From Rhodospirillales bacterium (GTDB taxonomy: Bacteria; Pseudomonadota; Alphaproteobacteria; Acetobacterales; Acetobacteraceae), in the NCBI GenBank assembly GCA_018971455.1, contig JAGXAV010000176.1, positions 1 through 5,577 on the forward strand: DNA of 5,577 bases. The letters are read 5' to 3'. A model generated the notes under the pieces. That model was not told the DNA's origin. It did not search any database and saw only the letters and a program-made list of their open reading frames with translations. Shown here one piece after another: positions 1-4,431 of this stretch. A program made the position numbers and the translations under genes. Numbering within the stretch: position 1 is the first letter of the stretch; each line of letters opens with the position of its first letter.

Positions 1-1075
1 CGCCGAGGGCGGCGCCCAGTTCGGCCAGCCCCTCCCTGGCGTCGGCCACCAGGGGCAGGGACAAATGCTTGGCGGCGTCGAAGGGCTGGACGTTCAGCGT
101 GACCAGCCGGCGCGCCGGATTGGCGAACAGCGCCCACGACCCGGTGGTGAAATCGGCCAGCCGCGTGCCGACGGCGAGGATGAGGTCGGCCCGTTCGGCC
201 GCCGCATTGGCCGCCGCCGTGCCGGTGACGCCGATGGCGCCGAGGTTGAGCGGGTGGTCATGCGCCAGCACGCCCTTGCCGGCCTGCGTCTCGGCCAGCG
301 GAATGCCGTGGCGGGTGGCGAATTCGGCGAGCACGGCCCCGGCATCGGCATGGTGCACCCCGCCGCCGGCGATGATCAGGGGCGCCTGGGCGGCGCGCAG
401 GTGGCGTGCGGCGTCGGCCAGTTCGCGCCTGTCCGGGCGTGGCCGGCGCGGCTGCCACAGGCGGGGGGCGAAGAAGCTCTCCGGCCAGTCGAAGGCCTCG
501 GCCTGCACGTCCTGGCACAAAGCGAGCGTGACCGGGCCGCAGGCCGCCGGATCGGTCAGCACGGAAAGGGCCTGCGGCAGCGCCGCCAGAAGCTGCCCGG
601 GGCGGGTCAGCCGGTCGAAATAGCGGCTGACCGGGCGGAAGCAGTCATTGGCCGAGACGGTGGCATCCGAGAAACTCTCCACCTGTTGCAGCACCGGGTC
701 GGGCTGGCGGCCGGCGAAGACGTCGCCGGGCAGGAACAGCACCGGCAGGCGGTTGACATGGGCCAGCGCCGCGGCGGTGACCATGTTGGTCGCCCCCGGT
801 CCGATCGAGGTGGTGCAGGCCATCATCCGCCGCCGCTTAATCGCCTTGGCGTAGGCGATGGCGGCATGGGCCATGCCCTGTTCGTTATGCGCCCGCCAGG
901 TGGGAAGCACGTCGCGCATCTCGTGCAGTGCGGCCCCCAGCCCGGCGACGTTGCCGTGGCCGAAGATCGCCCACACGCCGGCAAAGAGCGGGTATTGCGC
1001 GCCGTCGATGTCGGTGCGCTGGGCGGCCAGGGCGCGCACCAGGGCCTGGGACGTGGTGAGGCGGATCGTCGTCAT
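1..1075 (-). CDS. iolD: IolD, 3D-(3,5/4)-trihydroxycyclohexane-1,2-dione hydrolase, N-terminal part
   Basis: This is a cytoplasmic ThDP-dependent enzyme of myo-inositol catabolism. It hydrolytically opens the ring of 3D-(3,5/4)-trihydroxycyclohexane-1,2-dione to 5-deoxy-glucuronate. The frame reads from ATG at 1075 leftward with no stop through 358 codons to the window edge. Full IolD proteins are roughly 610-640 residues, so about the C-terminal 40% lies outside, including the GDG-type ThDP/Mg binding domain. Seen in the sequence: PLFAGVWAIFGHGN at residues 29-42, RAHNEQGMAHAA at 61-72 with the presumed ThDP-activating Glu65, CTTSIGPGATNM at 87-98, and LPGDVFAGRQPDPVLQQ at 115-131. The central domain follows, with IIAGGGVHHADAG near the middle and VTLNVQPFDAAKH near the end. 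These motifs are specific to IolD rather than to acetolactate synthase. The start is supported by GGGAG (complement of 1084-1088) eight bases upstream and by the family N-terminus (TIRLTTSQALVRALAAQ). The gene is divergent from iolG. The identification is firm. Confidence 0.96.
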   Translation of the reverse strand, partial: MTTIRLTTSQALVRALAAQRTDIDGAQYPLFAGVWAIFGHGNVAGLGAALHEMRDVLPTWRAHNEQGMAHAAIAYAKAIKRRRMMACTTSIGPGATNMVTAAALAHVNRLPVLFLPGDVFAGRQPDPVLQQVESFSDATVSANDCFRPVSRYFDRLTRPGQLLAALPQALSVLTDPAACGPVTLALCQDVQAEAFDWPESFFAPRLWQPRRPRPDRRELADAARHLRAAQAPLIIAGGGVHHADAGAVLAEFATRHGIPLAETQAGKGVLAHDHPLNLGAIGVTGTAAANAAAERADLILAVGTRLADFTTGSWALFANPARRLVTLNVQPFDAAKHLSLPLVADAREGLAELGAALG

Positions 1076-1082
1076 GGTTGCT

Positions 1083-1119
1083 TCTCCCGCCCTATTGTCC
1101 ATCGCCGTCGCGCGGGAGA
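1083..1119. repeat. Perfect 8-bp inverted repeat, 21-bp spacer, in the iolD/iolG intergenic region
   Basis: TCTCCCGC at 1083-1090 is exactly reverse-complementary to GCGGGAGA at 1112-1119, with a centre of symmetry at base 1101. The left arm, read on the minus strand, contains the GGGAG Shine-Dalgarno sequence of iolD. The repeat could be a regulator site or an mRNA hairpin that hides the iolD ribosome binding site. In such a GC-rich region, chance pairing cannot be excluded. Confidence 0.6.
1084..1088 (-). promoter_or_regulatory. Ribosome binding site of iolD
   Basis: The complement reads GGGAG, followed by eight bases and the ATG at 1075. It fixes the iolD start and lies inside the left arm of the inverted repeat at 1083-1119. 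Confidence 0.8.
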
Positions 1120-1136
1120 CAAATGCGCCGCATCAC

Positions 1137-1141
1137 GGAGG
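1137..1141 (+). promoter_or_regulatory. Ribosome binding site of iolG
   Basis: GGAGG lies six bases before the ATG at 1148. It decides the start of iolG, because the same reading frame is open far upstream (from 65) through the antisense of iolD. Confidence 0.85.
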
Positions 1142-1147
1142 CACGCC

Positions 1148-2125
1148 ATGCTCACCATCGCCGTCATCGGCGCCGGGCGGATCGGCCAGATCCACGCCCG
1201 CAACATCGCCGCCCATCCGGCCGCCCGGCTCGCAGGCGTGAGCGACCTCGATGGCGGAGCGGCGGCCAGGCTGGCCGAGGCGTGCGGCGCGCCGGCGGTG
1301 TCGCTGGAGGCGGCGTTCGGCGCGGATGCGGTGCTGATCGCCTCGCCCACGCCGACCCATGCCGATTACATCGAGCGCGCCGCCGCCGCCGGCCGGGCGG
1401 TGTTCTGCGAGAAGCCGATCGACCTGTCGGTGGCGCGGGTGCGCCAGTGCCTGGACGCGGTCAGCCGCGCCGGGGTGCCGCTGATGGTCGGCTTCAACCG
1501 GCGCTTCGATCCGCATTTCGCCAGCCTTCAGCGCCGGCTCGCGGCCGGCGAGATCGGGCGGGCGGAGCTGGTGACGATCCTCAGCCGCGACCCGAGCCCG
1601 CCGCAGCCCAGCTACGTCGCGGCCTCGGGCGGGCTGTTCCGCGACATGATGATCCATGATCTCGACATGGCGCGCTTCCTGCTCGACGCGCCGATCGTCG
1701 AGGTGTTCGCCACCGCCTCCTGCCTGGTCGATCTCGATATCGGCGCCGCCGGCGATGTCGATACCGCCATTGTCAGCCTGCGCACGGCGGGCGGGGCGTT
1801 GTGCCAGATCTCCAATTCGCGCCGCGCCACCTATGGCTACGACCAGCGCATCGAGGTGCATGGCAGCGCCGGGCTGCTGCGGGCGGGCAACGTGACGGCG
1901 ACAACGGTGGAGGTGGCGACCGGCGACGGCTTTCGCACCGACCCGGTGCTGCCGTTCTTTCTGGAACGCTATGCGGCCGCCTATCGGGCCGAGCTCGATG
2001 CGTTCGTCACCGCCGTCAGCGGCGGCACGCCGCCGGCGCCGGGCGGCGAGGACGGCCTGGCGGCCCTCGAACTGGCCGATGCCGCCGCGCTTTCTCTGCG
2101 CACCGGGCAGCCGGTGCGGCTGTGA
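1148..2125 (+). CDS. iolG: Inositol 2-dehydrogenase, Gfo/Idh/MocA family
   Basis: The protein has 325 residues and is predicted to oxidise myo-inositol to 2-keto-myo-inositol (scyllo-inosose) with NAD+, the first step of inositol catabolism, in the cytoplasm. The N-terminal Rossmann domain carries AVIGAGRIGQIHARN (residues 5-19). An acidic stretch at the end of the second strand (SDLD, 32-35) fits NAD rather than NADP. The family motif FCEKPIDL is at 86-93 (Lys89), followed by GFNRRFDP at 115-122. The catalytic stretch FRDMMIHDLDMARF at 164-177 supplies Asp166 and His170, with the spacing of the Lys-Asp-His triad known from Bacillus IolG. YGYDQRIEVHGS lies at 229-240. Length is near the usual 330-345. 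The start is set by GGAGG at 1137-1141 and the GAGRIG context. The gene diverges from iolD, and its TGA overlaps the next ATG by one base. Related Gfo/Idh/MocA enzymes act on scyllo- or chiro-inositol, so the exact isomer preference is inferred. Confidence 0.9.
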   Translation: MLTIAVIGAGRIGQIHARNIAAHPAARLAGVSDLDGGAAARLAEACGAPAVSLEAAFGADAVLIASPTPTHADYIERAAAAGRAVFCEKPIDLSVARVRQCLDAVSRAGVPLMVGFNRRFDPHFASLQRRLAAGEIGRAELVTILSRDPSPPQPSYVAASGGLFRDMMIHDLDMARFLLDAPIVEVFATASCLVDLDIGAAGDVDTAIVSLRTAGGALCQISNSRRATYGYDQRIEVHGSAGLLRAGNVTATTVEVATGDGFRTDPVLPFFLERYAAAYRAELDAFVTAVSGGTPPAPGGEDGLAALELADAAALSLRTGQPVRL

Positions 2126-3057
2126 TGCAGATCGGGCTGGTGACGGACAGCCTCGGCCATCTGGCGCTGGAGCCGATGTTCGATGCGGCCGCGGCCATGG
2201 GCATCACCCGGGTGGAGTTCGGCTGCGGCAACTGGTCCCCGGCGCCGCACCTGAAGCTCGATGAGCTGTTGGCAAGCCCGGCGGCCCGGGCGGCGCTTCT
2301 GGCCGGGCTGGGCGATCGGGGCCTGGCGATCAGTGCGCTGAACTGCTCGGGCAACCCGCTGCATCCCGGCGCCACGGGGGCGGCGCACCGGGAGGTGACC
2401 TCCAGGACCATCCGGCTCGCCGGCCTGCTCGGCGTGGACCGGGTGGTGATGATGTCCGGCTGTCCGGGCGGGCCGGGCGATGCCAACGCCAACTGGATCA
2501 CCACCGCCTGGCCGCCCGAGACGGCGAGGGTGCTGGCGTGGCAATGGGGCGAGGTGCTCATCCCCTATTGGCGGGGGGTGGCCACGGAGGCGGCGGCGGC
2601 CGGCGTTTCGCGGCTGTGCCTCGAGCTGCATGGCCAGCAGAATGTCTACAACGTGGCCACGCTGCTGCGGTTGCGCGCGGCCGTGGGCCCGGTGGTCGGC
2701 GCCAATTTCGACCCCAGCCATCTGTTCTGGATGGGGGCGGACCCGCTGGCGGCGGTGGCGAGCCTGGGGGCCGCGATCCACCATGTCCATGCCAAGGACA
2801 CGCGCATCAACGCCGCCAATGCCGCCGTGAACAGCCTGATCGACACCACGCCGATGCGCGATGTCGCGGCGCGGTCGTGGGATTATGTCACCATCGGCGA
2901 CGGCCACGGGGCGGCGTGGTGGGCGAGTTTCATCGCCGCGTTGCGGGGGGCGGGATACCGGGACGTGCTGTCCATCGAGCATGAGGATGTGCGCCTGGCG
3001 CCGGAAGAGGGCGTGCGGCGCTCGGTGGCGCTGCTGCGCGGCGTGCTGGGTGGCTGA
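2125..3057 (+). CDS. Sugar phosphate isomerase/epimerase-like TIM-barrel protein
   Basis: This 310-residue protein belongs to the xylose isomerase-like / AP endonuclease 2 superfamily. That group holds metal-dependent isomerases, epimerases, dehydratases (IolE) and related IolH/IolI proteins. The pattern of metal ligands is visible: Glu167 in LCLELHG, Asp196 in GANFDPSHLFW (with His199), His222 in HHVHAKDTRIN, and Glu285 in LSIEHEDV. Other landmarks are LNCSGNPLHP at 72-81, MSGCPGGPGD at 110-119 and SWDYVTIGDGHG at 251-262. There is no signal peptide, so it acts in the cytoplasm. The ATG at 2125 shares its A with the iolG stop TGA and lacks a good Shine-Dalgarno sequence, which points to translational coupling; the frame stays open upstream to 1801 but only as a shadow of iolG. 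It does not look like IolE itself. From context it may convert an inositol isomer, keto-inositol or keto-glycoside made by the adjacent dehydrogenase. Fold assignment is strong; the reaction is unknown. Confidence 0.88.
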   Translation: MQIGLVTDSLGHLALEPMFDAAAAMGITRVEFGCGNWSPAPHLKLDELLASPAARAALLAGLGDRGLAISALNCSGNPLHPGATGAAHREVTSRTIRLAGLLGVDRVVMMSGCPGGPGDANANWITTAWPPETARVLAWQWGEVLIPYWRGVATEAAAAGVSRLCLELHGQQNVYNVATLLRLRAAVGPVVGANFDPSHLFWMGADPLAAVASLGAAIHHVHAKDTRINAANAAVNSLIDTTPMRDVAARSWDYVTIGDGHGAAWWASFIAALRGAGYRDVLSIEHEDVRLAPEEGVRRSVALLRGVLGG

Positions 3058-3113
3058 GCGCAGCCGATAGGGACGATCTTGGCAGGGTCGGCCGAAACCG
3101 CCAGCCTCGCCCG

Positions 3114-4343
3114 ATGAGCGACCGCCACCGCCTCACCATCGTGCTCGGCGTCAGCCAGCTCCTCTCCTGGGCCTGCACCTTCTACGTGCCGGCGGTGATC
3201 GCCGGCGCCGCGGCGGCGAGCCTGGGCGCCTCGCGGATGGCCGTGGTGGGCGGGTTTTCCTGGGCGCTGCTGGTCGCCGGGGTTTGCGCGCCACGCATCG
3301 GGCGGCAGATCGACCGCGCCGGCGGGCGGCCGGTGCTGGCGGCGAGCAGCCTGGTGCTGGCGGCGGGGCTCGCGCTGCTCGCCGCCGCCCACGGGCTGGG
3401 CCTGTGGTACGCGGGCTGGACCGTGCTGGGCCTCGGCATGGCGCTCGGCCTCTACGATGCGGCGTTCGCTACGCTCGGCCGGCTGCTTGGGCCGGAGGCG
3501 CCGCCGGCGATCACCGGGGTGACGCTGATCGCCGGCTTCGCCAGCAGCCTGGGCTGGTCGGTGGGGCCGCTGCTGGTGGCCCATATCGGGTGGCGCGGCA
3601 CGCTGCTCGCCTATGCGGCGGCGCAGCTGGCGGTCAATCTGCCGATGATGGCGCTGCTGGTGCCGGCCACGCCCGCCGACGGGGCGGCGGCGGATCGAAC
3701 GGCAGCCGATGGAACGACGGCCCGGGAGGACCGCGCGGCCCCCGCGGCAACCGATGCGGCCCAAGGGACGGCCGGGGCGGGGATGGGCGGGGGGCGACGG
3801 CGGATCCTGGCGTTGCTGTCGTCCTACTTCACGCTGCGCTGGTTCATCACCTCGGCGCTGGCCGTCTATATCCTGCCCTTGCTGCGCGATCTTGGCCTGA
3901 CGCAAGGTGCGGCGATCGCGGCGGCGGCGTTGATCGGGCCGGGGCAGGTCGCGGGGCGGATGCTCGAATGGACGATCGGCCCGCGCATCAGCCTGTTCGC
4001 CAAGGCGCGGATGGGGGCGGCGCTGATGCCGCTGGGCGTTGCGTGCCTGCTGTTCGGCGGGCCGGCCGGGGCGACGGGCTTTGCCGTTCTGTACGGCATG
4101 AGCAACGGCATCCTGACGATCAATCGCGGCACGCTGCCATTGGCGCTGTTCGGCCCGCAGGGCTACGCATCCCTGCTTGGCTGGCTGGCCGTGCCGGTGC
4201 TTCTGGCCCAGGCCAGCGCGCCGACCCTGGTGGCACCGCTGATCGGCGCGCTGCCGGCCGGCGACGTTTTCCTGGTGGCCGGGGTGCTCGGGGGTGTGGC
4301 GGGACTGCTCCTGCTGGCACTGCGCCGCCCGCACGGGCCGTGA
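3114..4343 (+). CDS. MFS transporter, 12 predicted membrane helices
   Basis: This 409-residue inner-membrane protein has hydrophobic segments at roughly residues 8-30, 42-60, 73-92, 97-117, 133-156, 161-184, 231-255, 265-282, 298-316, 318-345, 350-372 and 382-402, the 6+6 layout of the major facilitator superfamily. The loop between helices 2 and 3 carries a motif A-like sequence, RIGRQIDRAGGRP (61-73). The cytoplasmic loop between the two halves (about 185-230) is unusually rich in Ala, Asp, Thr and Gly and contains a small tandem repeat. GPGQVAGRMLE (276-286) is typical of one large branch of bacterial MFS proteins. The gene starts 56 bases after the upstream TIM-barrel gene with no obvious terminator between, so co-transcription is plausible. 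The ATG at 3114 has no clear Shine-Dalgarno sequence; a GTG at 3141 would cut into helix 1 and is less likely. Substrate unknown. Context suggests a sugar, polyol or pathway product, but it does not resemble the classical sugar-porter inositol transporters, and export of something unrelated is possible. Confidence 0.87.
   Translation: MSDRHRLTIVLGVSQLLSWACTFYVPAVIAGAAAASLGASRMAVVGGFSWALLVAGVCAPRIGRQIDRAGGRPVLAASSLVLAAGLALLAAAHGLGLWYAGWTVLGLGMALGLYDAAFATLGRLLGPEAPPAITGVTLIAGFASSLGWSVGPLLVAHIGWRGTLLAYAAAQLAVNLPMMALLVPATPADGAAADRTAADGTTAREDRAAPAATDAAQGTAGAGMGGGRRRILALLSSYFTLRWFITSALAVYILPLLRDLGLTQGAAIAAAALIGPGQVAGRMLEWTIGPRISLFAKARMGAALMPLGVACLLFGGPAGATGFAVLYGMSNGILTINRGTLPLALFGPQGYASLLGWLAVPVLLAQASAPTLVAPLIGALPAGDVFLVAGVLGGVAGLLLLALRRPHGP
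3687..3716 (+). repeat. Tandem 15-bp imperfect duplication inside the MFS gene
   Basis: The 15-base units at 3687-3701 and 3702-3716 match at 12 of 15 positions and encode AADRT followed by AADGT (residues 192-201). They lie in the flexible loop between the two transporter halves, so the unit length keeps the frame and should be structurally tolerated. Confidence 0.6.
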
Positions 4344-4392
4344 GCGTGGCCTCTGGTCGCGTCCGGCCGGGCAGGTTACGGTAGGTTCATAA

Positions 4393-4408
4393 CCCCGCCA
4401 TGGCGGGG
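4393..4408. repeat. 16-bp perfect palindrome upstream of dppA
   Basis: CCCCGCCATGGCGGGG reads identically on both strands. As RNA it could fold into a six-pair GC stem (4393-4398 with 4403-4408) closed by a CATG loop, ending eight bases before the dppA Shine-Dalgarno sequence. It could be a dimeric regulator's site or a leader hairpin affecting translation or stability. The palindrome is certain; the role is inferred. Confidence 0.75.
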
Positions 4409-4416
4409 CCAATGAC

Positions 4417-4422
4417 AGGGAG
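4417..4422 (+). promoter_or_regulatory. Ribosome binding site of dppA
   Basis: AGGGAG lies nine bases before the ATG at 4432 and supports that start over the ATGs at 4400 and 4412, which are in another frame, and over the internal ATG at codon 6. Confidence 0.82.
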
Positions 4423-4431
4423 TTCGTTAAA

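Larger units (their letters stand above)
1076..1147. promoter_or_regulatory. Divergent iolD/iolG intergenic control region
   Basis: These 72 bases separate two divergent inositol genes and should hold promoters for both, with any shared operator. Seen directly: a perfect 8-bp inverted repeat (1083-1090 and 1112-1119), and a second 5-bp inverted pair, TTGTC at 1095-1099 and GACAA at 1118-1122. The second pair gives a weak promoter-like arrangement on each strand. The minus strand has TTGTCT (complement of 1117-1122), 17 bases, then GACAAT (complement of 1094-1099). The plus strand has TTGTCC (1095-1100), 17 bases, then GACAAA (1118-1123). Matches to the sigma-70 consensus are only partial, so the promoter assignment is tentative. 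That some regulation sits here is likely from the gene arrangement alone. Inositol genes are often controlled by an IolR-type repressor, but I do not recognise a known IolR site. Confidence 0.5.
4344..4431 (+). promoter_or_regulatory. Upstream region of dppA
   Basis: These 88 bases lie between the MFS gene and dppA and probably carry the dppA promoter and controls. Visible elements are AGGTT at 4373-4377 and again at 4383-4387 (10-base period), GGTT-CAT-AACC at 4384-4394, a 16-bp perfect palindrome at 4393-4408, and the dppA Shine-Dalgarno sequence at 4417-4422. The stretch around 4376-4392 is more A/T-rich than its surroundings, as expected near a promoter. I cannot assign convincing -35/-10 boxes. 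No T-run follows the palindrome, so a Rho-independent terminator for the MFS gene is not supported. Confidence 0.45.

Noticed and set aside
65..1147. Plus-strand open frame that continues into iolG and would give a 686-residue protein
   Set aside because: It is antisense to iolD, has no recognisable domain before the GAGRIG motif, and the iolG start has its own Shine-Dalgarno sequence. It is an open shadow frame typical of GC-rich DNA.
1123..1659. Possible start at ATG 1123 preceded by GGGAG
   Set aside because: It is in a different frame from iolG and reads Arg/His/Gly-rich shadow sequence through the dehydrogenase gene.
1801..2124. Upstream extension of the TIM-barrel gene in the same frame
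   Set aside because: The extension overlaps iolG, is Arg/Gly/Ala-rich shadow sequence, and the family N-terminus begins at the ATG at 2125.
1981..2982. 333-residue open frame on the minus strand
   Set aside because: It is antisense to the TIM-barrel gene, with biased His/Arg/Gly/Pro composition and no recognisable motif.
4336..4370. Short GGCC and CCGGCCGG palindromes after the MFS stop
   Set aside because: They are too short and too common in DNA of this composition to support a hairpin or binding-site claim.
3284..4384. 366-residue plus-strand frame overlapping the MFS gene
   Set aside because: It is Gly/Arg/Ala/Asp-rich with none of the hydrophobic periodicity of the true frame; a shadow of the transporter.
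4393..4408. Palindrome as a Rho-independent terminator of the MFS gene
   Set aside because: No run of T residues follows on either strand, and the element lies 50 bases past the stop and close to the dppA ribosome binding site.
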